A DNA stretch of 64,000 bases. Source: Tissierella creatinophila DSM 6911 (lineage in GTDB: Bacteria > Bacillota > Clostridia > Tissierellales > Tissierellaceae). Under the pieces are notes generated by a model, which saw only the letters and a program-made list of their open reading frames with translations, did no database searches and was not told the origin of the DNA. The first letter of the stretch is position 1. Every line of letters begins with the position of its first letter. The stretch is from the NCBI RefSeq assembly GCF_001940565.1, contig NZ_LTDM01000001.1:1-64000 (forward strand), read 5' to 3'. Of the stretch, positions 1 to 9,016 are shown in pieces. Made by a program: the position numbers and the translations under genes.

Positions 1-83
1 CAATTTCCGTTTTGAGTTATAAACAACTTGATACTGTATATATACCCAAAATCGGGGGAATCCCAGCCATTTCAATAGATTGA
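1..83 (+). CDS. C-terminal end of an unidentified protein (cut by window edge)
   Basis: An open frame beginning at base 3 enters from the left edge and stops at TGA 81-83, giving 26 residues that end GGIPAISID. A terminator-like hairpin follows 11 bases later, as expected after a real gene end. The tail is too short to name a family. It could be chance open frame, so confidence is limited. Confidence 0.4.
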   Translation, partial: ISVLSYKQLDTVYIPKIGGIPAISID

Positions 84-87
84 AATG
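68..87. repeat. Perfect 9-bp inverted repeat around the first stop codon
   Basis: CATTTCAAT (68-76) and ATTGAAATG (79-87) are exact reverse complements separated by two bases. The repeat contains the TGA stop of the partial gene. It could be a small hairpin in the mRNA 3' end or a protein-binding dyad. No function can be assigned. Confidence 0.5.
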
Positions 88-94
88 CAGTAAA

Positions 95-140
95 ATAGCT
101 CGCTACAGAGTTCTGCAACGAGCTATATTAATATTTTTAT
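95..140 (+). terminator. Probable transcription terminator before lgt
   Basis: Arms ATAGCTCG (95-102) and CGAGCTAT (119-126) pair over 8 bp. An inner CAGA/TCTG pair (106-109, 112-115) extends the hairpin across an internal loop. The stretch after it is AT-rich with TTTTT at 134-138 rather than a clean T-run, so it is a moderate terminator. Confidence 0.55.
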
Positions 141-153
141 AAGGGGGATTTTA

Positions 154-876
154 ATGAATCCAGTAGCTTTTGAAATATTTGGATTACCTATTAGATGGTA
201 TGGTATTTTTATTGCTAGTGCTGTTTTTTTAGGTACTATTATAGCTTTAAAACAGGCAAAATTAAACAATATAGAAGAAAATGATCTTTTAGATTTATTG
301 TTATATGCGATACCAGTTTCAATAATAGGAGCAAGGGCTTATTATGTAATATTTAGCTGGGATCTATATCGAGATGATCTAATACAAGTCTTGAATTTTA
401 GAAATGGAGGCTTAGCCATCCATGGAGTACTTATAGGGGCTATTGTAACTACTATAATATTCACTAAAAAAAGGAATATTTCATTTTGGAAATTGGTAGA
501 TACCGCAGCTCCAAGTCTTGTTTTAGGTCAGGCTATAGGAAGATGGGGAAACTTTGTAAATCAGGAGGCTCATGGAGGTCCTACAGATCTTCCTTGGGGA
601 ATAATAGTAGATGGAGTAAAGGTGCATCCCACTTTTTTATATGAATCACTATGGAATTTTGGAGTGTTTATATTTTTGATGTGGTATAGTAGAAATAAAA
701 AACATGTAGATGGAGCAGTGTTTTTATGGTATCTAATTCTGTATTCTTTTATAAGGTTTTTCATAGAACATCTTAGAACGGATAGTTTAATGTGGGGATC
801 AGTTAAAGTTGCCCAGCTTATTAGTGTTATAATAATTATAGTATCTTCATATATGCTATACAAAAAGAAAAAATAA
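154..876 (+). CDS. lgt: Prolipoprotein diacylglyceryl transferase
   Basis: Lgt transfers the diacylglyceryl group of phosphatidylglycerol to the lipobox cysteine of prolipoproteins, the first step of lipoprotein maturation in the membrane. The 240-residue protein is of usual family length and is mostly hydrophobic with about seven membrane segments. The Lgt signature GRWGNFVNQEAHGG is at residues 129-142, and the conserved H-G pair is at 90-91. The start ATG follows AAGGGGGA with good spacing. It is flanked by terminator-like hairpins on both sides, so it is probably a single-gene transcript. A client lipoprotein (YhcN-type) lies further along the window. Confidence 0.96.
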   Translation: MNPVAFEIFGLPIRWYGIFIASAVFLGTIIALKQAKLNNIEENDLLDLLLYAIPVSIIGARAYYVIFSWDLYRDDLIQVLNFRNGGLAIHGVLIGAIVTTIIFTKKRNISFWKLVDTAAPSLVLGQAIGRWGNFVNQEAHGGPTDLPWGIIVDGVKVHPTFLYESLWNFGVFIFLMWYSRNKKHVDGAVFLWYLILYSFIRFFIEHLRTDSLMWGSVKVAQLISVIIIIVSSYMLYKKKK

Positions 877-924
877 AAGAGAACATTTTATCTAAAGATT
901 AGGTAAAATGTTCTCTTTTATTTT
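875..924 (+). terminator. Strong terminator after lgt
   Basis: A 16-bp perfect stem pairs 875-890 with 904-919. It begins in the stop codon of lgt and is followed by a T-rich tract (TTTTATTTTTTC). It separates lgt from the mraZ cluster. Confidence 0.9.
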
Positions 925-985
925 TTCTTTTTAATGAATTTGGAAAGATTAACCATTATATAATAAAAAAGATTAAAAAAACCAA

Positions 986-991
986 TATAAT
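986..991 (+). promoter_or_regulatory. Candidate -10 box for the mraZ operon
   Basis: TATAAT stands at 986-991, between the lgt terminator and the MraZ boxes. No good -35 lies 17 bp upstream. A second TATAAT overlaps 959-964. Either could drive mraZ, so this call is tentative. Confidence 0.35.
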
Positions 992-1030
992 AGTGGAAGG
1001 ATTATCAAAAATAGTATAGAATATAAAGTA

Positions 1031-1080
1031 TAGTGGGTTAAAGTGGAGTAAAGTGGAAAAAGTTTGATTAAGGTGGAGAA
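1031..1080 (+). promoter_or_regulatory. MraZ box array (10-bp-spaced GTGG repeats)
   Basis: Five consecutive 10-base units run tAGTGGGtta, aAGTGGagta, aAGTGGaaaa, agtttgatta (degenerate), aGGTGGagaa. The GTGG core keeps the same offset, so it recurs once per helical turn. MraZ proteins are known to bind tandem (A)GTGG(G/A) boxes upstream of their own gene. The last unit merges with the mraZ ribosome site, which suggests autorepression at both DNA and RNA-start level. A further tAGTGGaagg unit lies in phase at 991-1000. Confidence 0.8.
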
Positions 1081-1083
1081 GAA

Positions 1084-1515
1084 ATGTTTATTGGAGAACA
1101 TAATCATACCCTAGATAATAAGGGAAGAATTACAATGCCATCTAAATTTAGAGAAGAACTAGGTGATGAATTTGTTATCACCAAGGGCTTGGATGGGTGT
1201 CTTTTTGTATATACAAAAGATGAATGGAAGATATTTGAAGATAAATTAAAGACTTTACCACTTACAAACAAAGATGCTAGGGCTTTCGTAAGGTTTTTCT
1301 TTGCAGGAGCATGTGAATGTAGTTTAGATAAACAAAATAGAGTTTTAATTCCACCTAATTTAAGAACGCATTCAGGACTTGAAAAAGATGCTGTTATTAT
1401 TGGGGTATCTACTAGAATCGAAATTTGGAGTAAGAACAAATGGAATGAATACTCAGAAGATGAAAACTTAAGTTATGAAAATATAGCTGAAAACATGGCA
1501 GAATTAGGAATATAA
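1084..1515 (+). CDS. mraZ: Transcriptional regulator MraZ
   Basis: MraZ is a DNA-binding protein of the AbrB/SpoVT swapped-hairpin fold that controls the dcw operon it heads. The 143-residue length is typical. Two similar half-domains are visible. The first contains [13 protein letters not shown] near residues 14-26. The second contains [17 protein letters not shown] near residues 83-99. It is the first gene after the MraZ box array, consistent with autoregulation. The next gene, rsmH, begins 15 bases later. Confidence 0.97.
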   Translation: MFIGEHNHTLDNKGRITMPSKFREELGDEFVITKGLDGCLFVYTKDEWKIFEDKLKTLPLTNKDARAFVRFFFAGACECSLDKQNRVLIPPNLRTHSGLEKDAVIIGVSTRIEIWSKNKWNEYSEDENLSYENIAENMAELGI

Positions 1516-1529
1516 ATTGGAGTGATTTA

Positions 1530-2462
1530 ATGGAATTTAGTCATATACCTATATTATTAGAAGAAGTTGTTGAAGGCCTTTCGATTAAAAAAGATGGAAT
1601 ATATGTAGATGGAACTCTTGGAGGCGCAGGACATTCGATAGAAATAGTTAAAAAACTTGATAATGGAAAACTTATTGGAATTGATCAAGATACTGATGCA
1701 CTAAAAAAAGCTAGTGAAGTTTTAAGTGATTTTAAAGATAAAACAATATTAGTTCATAATAATTATAAAAACATAGATATTGTTTTAGAAAAATTAGGAA
1801 TAGAAAAGGTCGATGGTATATTTATAGATATTGGGGTTTCTTCATATCAACTTGATGAAGCAACGAGGGGATTTTCTTATCATAAAGATGCTGAACTAGA
1901 TATGAGAATGGATAGAACACAAGATTTTACTGCTTGGGATATAGTAAATAAATATTCTAAGGAAGAATTAACCGACATTATATTAAAATATGGAGAAGAC
2001 TCCTGGGCAAAGAGGATAGCTGAATTTATAGTTGAAGAGAGAAACTTATCGCCTATAAATACTACTTTAGAATTAGTGGAAGTAATAAAAAAGGCAATAC
2101 CTAAAAGAGTGAGAATGGAAGGCTCTCATCCAGCTAAACAGACATTTCAAGCTCTTAGAATTGAAGTAAATGGAGAACTAGATGCACTTAAAGAATCTAT
2201 TGAAAAAATGGTAGGTCTTTTAAAACCTGGTGGGAGACTAGGGATTATAACATTTCATTCTTTAGAAGATAGAATTGTAAAAGAAGAGTTTAAATATCTT
2301 TTTAGAGATTGTATTTGTCCAAGTGACTTACCCCTTTGTGCTTGTGAAAAGAAAAGAGAAATAAAGATAATTACTAGAAAACCAATAGTGCCTACAAAAG
2401 AAGAAATATTGAAAAACTCTAGGTCGAGATCTGCAAAGCTTAGAATAGCAGAGAAGATTTAA
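1530..2462 (+). CDS. rsmH: 16S rRNA (cytosine1402-N4)-methyltransferase
   Basis: RsmH (MraW) methylates N4 of C1402 in the 16S rRNA decoding centre using S-adenosylmethionine. The 310-residue protein has the SAM-binding motif [11 protein letters not shown] near residues 27-37. It also has the family motifs [12 protein letters not shown] and [17 protein letters not shown], and a C-terminal [11 protein letters not shown]. It follows mraZ closely with a GGAGTG ribosome site, the classic mraZ-rsmH order. Confidence 0.97.
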   Translation: MEFSHIPILLEEVVEGLSIKKDGIYVDGTLGGAGHSIEIVKKLDNGKLIGIDQDTDALKKASEVLSDFKDKTILVHNNYKNIDIVLEKLGIEKVDGIFIDIGVSSYQLDEATRGFSYHKDAELDMRMDRTQDFTAWDIVNKYSKEELTDIILKYGEDSWAKRIAEFIVEERNLSPINTTLELVEVIKKAIPKRVRMEGSHPAKQTFQALRIEVNGELDALKESIEKMVGLLKPGGRLGIITFHSLEDRIVKEEFKYLFRDCICPSDLPLCACEKKREIKIITRKPIVPTKEEILKNSRSRSAKLRIAEKI

Positions 2463-2490
2463 GTTCTAAAACACTAAGGAGGAGAATAAA

Positions 2491-2922
2491 TTGTTAGTAG
2501 ATAAATCTCAATTAACTAATTATGCAACAGCACCTTTATATGATGAAAAAACATACGATGAAAAAAGAGAAGAACAAAAAAGATTAAAAAGAGAAAAGGC
2601 TTTAAAAAGGCGTAAAAGACAAAAAATGATATTTAAATTAACCTGCATCTCTTCAATAGCTTTATTTACTGTTGTTTCTTTCTTTGTATTAAAGGGTTAT
2701 TCTACTATTTCTGAAACTAGAATGAATATTACAAGTTTGGAAAAGAGAAGAAATGAATTAGAACAAACTAAATTTTCTATTATTTCAGAATTAGAAGAGG
2801 CTAAAAGTTCTGTAAAGATTAGTGAGGAAGCTATGTATAAACTCAGTATGGATTATCCCAATAGTGATCAGGTAGTTTATCTTTCTTTAGATGGAGCTAG
2901 TGGCAAAAATAAGCACAATTAA
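2491..2922 (+). CDS. ftsL: FtsL-like septum formation protein
   Basis: This is a small bitopic division protein. It has a long, highly charged cytoplasmic N-terminus (Lys/Arg/Glu-rich, residues 18-46), one membrane segment at about 47-68, and a coiled coil at about 73-110. FtsL proteins bridge DivIC/FtsB and the septal transpeptidase. Sequence conservation in this family is low, so the name rests on topology and on its fixed place between rsmH and the class B PBP. The start is TTG, set by an AGGAGG site 7 bases upstream. Confidence 0.8.
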   Translation: MLVDKSQLTNYATAPLYDEKTYDEKREEQKRLKREKALKRRKRQKMIFKLTCISSIALFTVVSFFVLKGYSTISETRMNITSLEKRRNELEQTKFSIISELEEAKSSVKISEEAMYKLSMDYPNSDQVVYLSLDGASGKNKHN

Positions 2923-2966
2923 AGAATTAGGATTTATTCTTAAGTTTGTTTTAGGAGGTTATAAGT

Positions 2967-5117
2967 TTGAAGGAATCAAATAAAATTGTAAAAAAAAGAC
3001 TAAAGATAACCTTAGGACTTTCTTTTTTTATAGTATTTGCTCTTATATTAAGGCTAGGAAATATACAAATATTTAGAAATCACGAGTTAAAAAAGGGCGC
3101 ATTAGAACAGTGGACAAAATCAATAGATATAAGGGCCAAAAGAGGAACAATATACGATAGGAGAGGTAAAAAGCTAGCTATTAGTGTAAATTCTTTTACA
3201 GTTTGGGCAACTCCCGCTGACATAAAAGAATCTAAAAAAACAGCAGAAACTGTATCTAGTATACTTCAATTGGAAGAAGATGAAGTATATAAAAAATTAG
3301 TTTCAAATCAAAGTACTCAAAAGATAAAACAGTGGATAACAAGAGAAGAAGCAAATGAACTTAGAAAGCTTAAATTAAGAGGTATAACAATAGTAGAAGA
3401 TAATAAAAGATATTATCCTAATGGAAATTTTGCATCATATATTTTAGGATTTACTGATATTGATAATAATGGATTAGATGGTATAGAATACGTCTATAAT
3501 GATTATTTAACTGGAAGACCTGGTAAGTGGATGAAAATGACTGATGGTGCAAATAGACAACTTCCATATGATGGAGAGAAGGTTCATGATCCTGAAGATG
3601 GATCATCTCTTGTTTTAACAATTGATGAAACTATTCAACATTTTGCAGAAAAGGCGGCAGAAAAAGCTCTTTTAGATACAAAAGCTAAAGGTGTTTCTGT
3701 CATTATGATGGAAATTGAAACTGGGGAGATACTTTCTTTGGTAAATAAACCAGATTTTGATCCAAATAGTCCGAGGGAACCTGTTGATGAAAATCTAAAA
3801 AAACAATGGGATAAACTTCCAGCAGAAGAAGTTCAAAAGAAGTGGTTTGACCTTTGGAGAAACTTTACTATAAATGATATATACGAACCTGGGTCTACAT
3901 TTAAACTTATAACTGCAGCAGCAGCCTTAGAAGAAAATTCAGCAAATCTTGATACACATTATTATTGTAAAGGAACTATAAAGATACAAGGAAGAACACT
4001 AAAATGTGCTAACTGGTATAATCCTCATGGAGATCAAACATTTAGAGATGCTGTAAACAACTCTTGTAACGTTGCTTTTGTAAATATGGGACTAAACCTT
4101 GGTAGAGATAATTTATACAAATATACAAAGGCATTTGGTTTTGGAGAAAAAACAGGTGTTGATCTTTTAGGAGAACAGGCAGGTATTATTCCAAATAATG
4201 TAGAAAATATAAAAGAAATAAATTTGGCTACACTTTCTTATGGCCATAGTATAGCAGTAACTCCTATGCAACTTGTAACTGCAGTTTCTGCGATAGCTAA
4301 TGGTGGCGACTTGTTAAAACCAAAGCTTGTAAAACAAATACTAAATAGTGAAGGCGATGTAATAAAAGAATTTAAGAGTGAAACTGTAAGAAAAGTTATA
4401 TCAAAGGAAACTTCAGATACAATGCTAAGCCTTATGGAAACAGTAGTAAGCGAAGGTTCAGGCTCTAAAGCTTATATACCAGGATATAAAGTTGGAGGAA
4501 AAACTGGTACTGCCCAAAAGATCATAGATGGAAGATATAAACAAGGAAAATACATAGGATCATTTATATCAGTAGCTCCCATTGATGATCCTAAAATAGC
4601 AATGCTTGTAGTAGTAGATGAACCTAGCGGTACATACTATGGTGGATCTGTAGCAGCACCTGTAGCTAAATCTATATTTGAAGATACATTTAACTATTTA
4701 GAGATACCACCTAAATTTACTAAAGAAGAAAAAGAAGAGATAGAAGAACTTGTAAAAGTGCCAGATGTAAGAAATAAAAAAATAGGAGAGGCTGGCAAAA
4801 TACTTATGGAACTTGGTTTAAAGCATACTACTGAATACTTAGAGTTAACTGATGAGTCTATTATTTTAGACCAGTTTCCACTTCCGGGTGTAGAAATTAA
4901 AAAGGGTTCTGTAATAGATCTCTTCATTGATTTTAAACCAAATGAAGAAATTGTAATGCCATTTTTAACTGATAAGAAAAAAGAAGAGATTATAAAGATA
5001 TTAGATGAAATGAATTTAAAATATGAATTTAAAGGGCAAGGAAAATCAGTTTTACAAAGTCCATTACCTGGAGAAAAAATCAACTTTAATACAAAAGTAA
5101 TAGTTGAGTTTAAGTAA
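2967..5117 (+). CDS. ftsI: Class B penicillin-binding protein with two PASTA domains (FtsI/SpoVD type)
   Basis: This is a septal peptidoglycan transpeptidase. An N-terminal membrane anchor (about residues 14-32) is followed by a PBP dimerisation domain and then the transpeptidase domain. Catalytic motifs are STFK with Ser310, SCN with Ser366 and KTGT starting at Lys512. Two C-terminal PASTA-type repeats begin near residues 593 and 660. The 716-residue length fits B. subtilis PBP2B (two PASTA) rather than SpoVD (one). As the only such gene in this dcw cluster it may serve division, sporulation cortex synthesis, or both. The start is TTG after TTAGGAGG. Confidence 0.93.
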   Translation: MKESNKIVKKRLKITLGLSFFIVFALILRLGNIQIFRNHELKKGALEQWTKSIDIRAKRGTIYDRRGKKLAISVNSFTVWATPADIKESKKTAETVSSILQLEEDEVYKKLVSNQSTQKIKQWITREEANELRKLKLRGITIVEDNKRYYPNGNFASYILGFTDIDNNGLDGIEYVYNDYLTGRPGKWMKMTDGANRQLPYDGEKVHDPEDGSSLVLTIDETIQHFAEKAAEKALLDTKAKGVSVIMMEIETGEILSLVNKPDFDPNSPREPVDENLKKQWDKLPAEEVQKKWFDLWRNFTINDIYEPGSTFKLITAAAALEENSANLDTHYYCKGTIKIQGRTLKCANWYNPHGDQTFRDAVNNSCNVAFVNMGLNLGRDNLYKYTKAFGFGEKTGVDLLGEQAGIIPNNVENIKEINLATLSYGHSIAVTPMQLVTAVSAIANGGDLLKPKLVKQILNSEGDVIKEFKSETVRKVISKETSDTMLSLMETVVSEGSGSKAYIPGYKVGGKTGTAQKIIDGRYKQGKYIGSFISVAPIDDPKIAMLVVVDEPSGTYYGGSVAAPVAKSIFEDTFNYLEIPPKFTKEEKEEIEELVKVPDVRNKKIGEAGKILMELGLKHTTEYLELTDESIILDQFPLPGVEIKKGSVIDLFIDFKPNEEIVMPFLTDKKKEEIIKILDEMNLKYEFKGQGKSVLQSPLPGEKINFNTKVIVEFK

Positions 5118-5130
5118 CTAATAGATAAAA

Positions 5131-5171
5131 TTATAAGGCGACCTTAAAGTTGCCTTATAATTAATTATATT
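5131..5171 (+). terminator. Intercistronic hairpin between the PBP gene and murE
   Basis: A 12-bp stem pairs 5131-5142 with 5149-5160 (one G-T pair), with core AAGGC/GCCTT. It is followed by TTAATTATATT rather than a full T-run. It may be a partial terminator or an mRNA-stability hairpin that lowers expression of murE relative to upstream genes. Confidence 0.6.
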
Positions 5172-5191
5172 CTATTAGGAGGCGGTCAATA

Positions 5192-6643
5192 ATGAAACTA
5201 AAAGATATTTTAGGTGTTTATCCAATCTTAGAAATAATAGGATGTTTAGAAAAAGATATTACAGGTATAGAACATAATTCTAAAAAGATAAAAAAAGATA
5301 ATCTATTTATAGCACAAAAAGGTTTTAATCATGATGGACACAAGTTTATAGATGATGCTATAAAAATGGGGGCATCAGCAATAGTAGTAGAAGATAATAT
5401 AGAGCCTATAGAAGGCATAACTATAGTAAGAGTAGCTAATGCACTAGATTCCTTAGCATACTTTTCTGGTAAGTTTTATAATTTACCCTGGAAGGAGATG
5501 GAGTTTATAGGAATTACAGGAACAAATGGAAAAACAAGTACTTCTTATATACTTAGAGATATATTTATAAACAATAAAAACAAAGTAGGTCTGATGGGGA
5601 CTATAGGAGCTATTATAGGAGATACACACATACCTCTTTTAAATACTACTCCAGATTCATTAGAGATAGAGAGAAATTTAGAAAAAATGAGAGAAGGAAA
5701 AGTAGACTATTCTATAATGGAAGTATCATCTCATGCGCTAGATTTAAAAAGAGTAAGATATATGGATTTTAATATAGGTATCTTTACTAATTTATCATCT
5801 GAGCATTTAGATTATCATAAGACAATGAAAAATTATTTTAAAAGCAAGTTAAAACTTTTTTCAAAAACAAATAAATTTAATATAATAAACATTGATGATC
5901 CCTATGGAGAAATGATAACTCATAAGAAGTCTAATATACCTTTTATAACTTACGGAATAGAAAGACCTGCTCATATAAGAGCAAGTAATATAGAATATTT
6001 TCTTCATAAGACTACTTTTACACTAAATATTTTTGAAAAAAAAGAAGATGTTGAATTAAACTTGCCAGGTAAATTTAATCTTTATAATGCACTAGCTGCG
6101 ATAAGTTGTAGCATAATTTACGGAGTGGATTTGGGTGTTATAAAATCAAGTTTGAAAAATATAAAACCTATAAAAGGAAGATTTGAATTTATAAAAAATA
6201 GTGAAAACCTAAATATCATAATTGATTTTGCTCATACACCTAATGGATTAGAAGAAGTTTTAAAGACATTAAGATCATTTACAACTGGTAAATTAATAGT
6301 AGTCTTTGGTGCTGGAGGAAATAGAGATAAAGAGAAAAGGCCTTTAATGGGAGAAATTGTTGGGAAGTTTTCAGATTTAGCTATAATAACTACAGATAAC
6401 CCAAGATTTGAAGATCCTTTACATATAATAGATGATATAGCTAAGGGAATGAAAAAAGGGAAATTTAATTATTTAGAAATCCCAGATAGGATTGATGCAA
6501 TAGAATATGCAATAAAAGTTTGTGAAAAAGAAGATGTTATATTGATAGCTGGAAAAGGACATGAAGAATTTATTGAAATTAATGGCGAAAAGCTACCATT
6601 TAATGAAAGAAAAATTATATCAGATATAATAAAAGAATTATAG
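5192..6643 (+). CDS. murE: UDP-MurNAc-L-Ala-D-Glu:meso-DAP ligase
   Basis: MurE adds meso-diaminopimelate to UDP-MurNAc-dipeptide with ATP in the cytoplasm. The 483-residue protein shows the P-loop GITGTNGKT at residues 107-115 and the KGHEEF motif near the C-terminus. DNPR at residues 402-405 is the motif that selects meso-DAP over lysine, so the wall is predicted to be DAP-type. An AGGAGG site precedes the ATG. No murF follows, although that gene often sits next to murE. Confidence 0.96.
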   Translation: MKLKDILGVYPILEIIGCLEKDITGIEHNSKKIKKDNLFIAQKGFNHDGHKFIDDAIKMGASAIVVEDNIEPIEGITIVRVANALDSLAYFSGKFYNLPWKEMEFIGITGTNGKTSTSYILRDIFINNKNKVGLMGTIGAIIGDTHIPLLNTTPDSLEIERNLEKMREGKVDYSIMEVSSHALDLKRVRYMDFNIGIFTNLSSEHLDYHKTMKNYFKSKLKLFSKTNKFNIINIDDPYGEMITHKKSNIPFITYGIERPAHIRASNIEYFLHKTTFTLNIFEKKEDVELNLPGKFNLYNALAAISCSIIYGVDLGVIKSSLKNIKPIKGRFEFIKNSENLNIIIDFAHTPNGLEEVLKTLRSFTTGKLIVVFGAGGNRDKEKRPLMGEIVGKFSDLAIITTDNPRFEDPLHIIDDIAKGMKKGKFNYLEIPDRIDAIEYAIKVCEKEDVILIAGKGHEEFIEINGEKLPFNERKIISDIIKEL

Positions 6644-6671
6644 AAACACTTTACTTGAGAGGAGAAAACAG

Positions 6672-7637
6672 ATGTTAGAATATAAACAGATAATTATAAG
6701 CATAATCATGTCATTTATAATAACTTTAATTTTAGGGCCACTTGTAATTCCTATGCTAAAGAGATTAAATATTGGGCAAAGTATTAGGGCAGAGGGACCA
6801 CAGTCTCACCTTTCTAAATCAGGAACACCTACAATGGGAGGTCTTATTATATTTATTGCACTTTTAATAAGTGTTTTAACTTCGGGAGTTTTAAATAAAG
6901 ATATGTATGTGCTTTTATTATCAACTTTTGGATTTGGGCTTATTGGTTTTATAGATGATTATATAATAGTTGCAAAAAAAAGAAATTTAGGTTTAAAACC
7001 TTATCAAAAGATAATAGGTCAAGTAGTGCTTGCCGTAATGCTTGCACTATATCAATCAAATACTTCGGTGCTAGGAACTAAAGTTATAATTCCTTTTCTA
7101 AAAAATCAATATTTAGATTTAGGTATTCTCTACGTTCCTTTTATAGCATTTGTAGTCATAGGTACTGTAAATAGTGTGAATTTGACTGATGGACTTGATG
7201 GATTAGCATCTGGTGTAACTTTGATAGTTTTATCTTTCTTTGGGATTGTATCAATGAAGCTTGGAATGGACAGTATATCTATATTTTCAGCAGCATTAGC
7301 TGGTGCATGTTTAGGGTTTTTAATGCATAATGCATATCCTGCTAAAGTTTTTATGGGAGATACAGGTTCTATGGGTCTTGGAGGTGCAGTGGCTGCTATT
7401 GCCATATTGCTAAACCTTCCTCTTATAATACCAATAGTGGGAGGAATATACTTTGCCGAAGCCTTATCTGTTATAATACAAGTTTTATCATTTAAGCTTA
7501 CGGGAAAGAGAGTGTTTTTAATGAGTCCGCTACATCATCATTTTGAACATAAAGGTTGGAAAGAAACAAAAGTAGTTATAGTATTTTGGTCTATTACAGC
7601 TGTACTTTGTTTAATAGGGGGATTAGCTTTAAACTAA
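6672..7637 (+). CDS. mraY: Phospho-MurNAc-pentapeptide transferase
   Basis: MraY moves phospho-MurNAc-pentapeptide onto undecaprenyl phosphate to make lipid I in the membrane. The 321-residue polytopic protein (about ten membrane segments) carries TPTMGGLI near residues 52-59, the catalytic aspartate pair in GFIDDY, NLTDGLDGLA, MGDTGSMGLGG and the His-rich PLHHHFEHKGW. All are hallmarks of MraY rather than other polyprenyl-phosphate transferases. The start ATG follows GAGAGGAG. Confidence 0.97.
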   Translation: MLEYKQIIISIIMSFIITLILGPLVIPMLKRLNIGQSIRAEGPQSHLSKSGTPTMGGLIIFIALLISVLTSGVLNKDMYVLLLSTFGFGLIGFIDDYIIVAKKRNLGLKPYQKIIGQVVLAVMLALYQSNTSVLGTKVIIPFLKNQYLDLGILYVPFIAFVVIGTVNSVNLTDGLDGLASGVTLIVLSFFGIVSMKLGMDSISIFSAALAGACLGFLMHNAYPAKVFMGDTGSMGLGGAVAAIAILLNLPLIIPIVGGIYFAEALSVIIQVLSFKLTGKRVFLMSPLHHHFEHKGWKETKVVIVFWSITAVLCLIGGLALN

Positions 7638-7653
7638 AGGGTAAGGTGATAAA

Positions 7654-9015
7654 ATGAATTTAAAAGATAAAAGAGTGCTTGTTATGGGTCTTGGAATTTC
7701 AGGAATATCTACTATAAAAGCGCTAGATGAGCTAGGAGCTAAAATCATTATAAATGATATAAAGACAGAAGAAGAGCTAAAAGATATACTTGGAAAAATT
7801 AAAGATATTTCCTTGGAAAAGTATTTAGGAAAAAAAAGTTTAGACCTATCAGGTATTGAACTTATAGTAAAAAGTCCTGGTATCCCACCTAGTAACCAAA
7901 TCCTTTTAGATGCGGTGGATAAAGATATAAAGATTATAAATGATATTGAACTTGGGAGTAATCTTTCAAAGTCTAAAAACATTATAGCTATAACAGGAAC
8001 AAATGGTAAAACCACAGCTACAACTCTTACAGGAGAGATTTTTAAGGCTGATAATAAAAATCCTTTTATAGGTGGTAATATAGGTAAATCATTAATAAAA
8101 GATATGATAAATGCACAAAAAAATGATATATTTATATTAGAGACAAGTAGCTTTCAGCTAGAACATACTATTAATTTCAAACCAAAGGTAAGTCTTATAT
8201 TAAATATAACTTCAGATCATATAGATTGGCATGGAACATTCAAAAAGTATATAAAATCCAAAAAGAAAATATTTATAAATCAAGATTCTAATGATTATAC
8301 TATATTAAATTATGATGACAAACTTCTTAGAACTTTTAAGGATGAAATAAATTCCAACATTATTTGGTTTAGTGTAGATGAAAAGCTAAATAGGGGAATT
8401 TATATAGAAGATGAAACCATAATTATAAACATAGATGGAGAAAAGAAAAATCTTATCCCTATCAATAAGCTTTTATTAAAAGGAAAACATAATCTAGAAA
8501 ACATACTTGGAAGTATAGCTATATCATTCATTATGGGAGTATCTGTAGAAAATATCAAAAGAACTCTTTTAAGTTTTAAAGGCGTAGAACATAGATTGGA
8601 ATTTGTTTTAGAGAAAGATGGAAGAAAGTTTTTTAATGATTCTAAGGGAACTAATATAGATTCAAGTATAAAAGCAATAGAAGCAATAGAAGCTCCTATT
8701 ATTTTAATAGCTGGTGGATATGATAAAAGGGTAGAGTTTGATGAGTTTATAAAATCTTTTAATGGAAAGGTTAAAGCTCTAGTATTATTAGGAGATACTT
8801 CTTCAAAAATAAAAGAAACTGCATTAAAATATGGCTTTAAAGAGAACTTCTTAGTAAATAGTATGGAAGAAGCTGTAGATTTAGCTTATAGTCTATCCAA
8901 AAAAGGAGACAATATATTATTATCCCCAGCTTGTGCTAGTTGGGGTATGTTTGAAAACTTTGAAGAAAGGGGAAGAGTTTTTAAACATAAGGTAGATGTA
9001 TTAGGGGAGGAGTAA
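7654..9015 (+). CDS. murD: UDP-MurNAc-L-alanine:D-glutamate ligase
   Basis: MurD ligates D-glutamate to UDP-MurNAc-L-alanine. The 453-residue protein has an N-terminal UDP-binding Rossmann segment (VMGLGISGIS, residues 10-19). The ATP-binding GTNGKT is at 115-120, with the Mur-ligase segment LNITSDHIDWH and a C-terminal SPACASWGMFENFEERG. The ribosome site is AAGGTGATAAA-ATG. ftsW starts one base after its stop codon. Confidence 0.97.
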   Translation: MNLKDKRVLVMGLGISGISTIKALDELGAKIIINDIKTEEELKDILGKIKDISLEKYLGKKSLDLSGIELIVKSPGIPPSNQILLDAVDKDIKIINDIELGSNLSKSKNIIAITGTNGKTTATTLTGEIFKADNKNPFIGGNIGKSLIKDMINAQKNDIFILETSSFQLEHTINFKPKVSLILNITSDHIDWHGTFKKYIKSKKKIFINQDSNDYTILNYDDKLLRTFKDEINSNIIWFSVDEKLNRGIYIEDETIIINIDGEKKNLIPINKLLLKGKHNLENILGSIAISFIMGVSVENIKRTLLSFKGVEHRLEFVLEKDGRKFFNDSKGTNIDSSIKAIEAIEAPIILIAGGYDKRVEFDEFIKSFNGKVKALVLLGDTSSKIKETALKYGFKENFLVNSMEEAVDLAYSLSKKGDNILLSPACASWGMFENFEERGRVFKHKVDVLGEE

Positions 9016-9016
9016 T

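Noticed and set aside
1-90. Possible trailing CRISPR repeat at the left edge (ATTGAAAT ending)
   Set aside because: Only one unit is present, with no second copy or spacer; an open frame and terminator explain the region better.
7629-8015. 128-codon minus-strand frame inside murD
   Set aside because: It is Ser/Phe/Ile-rich shadow sequence without recognisable motifs; murD is unambiguous.
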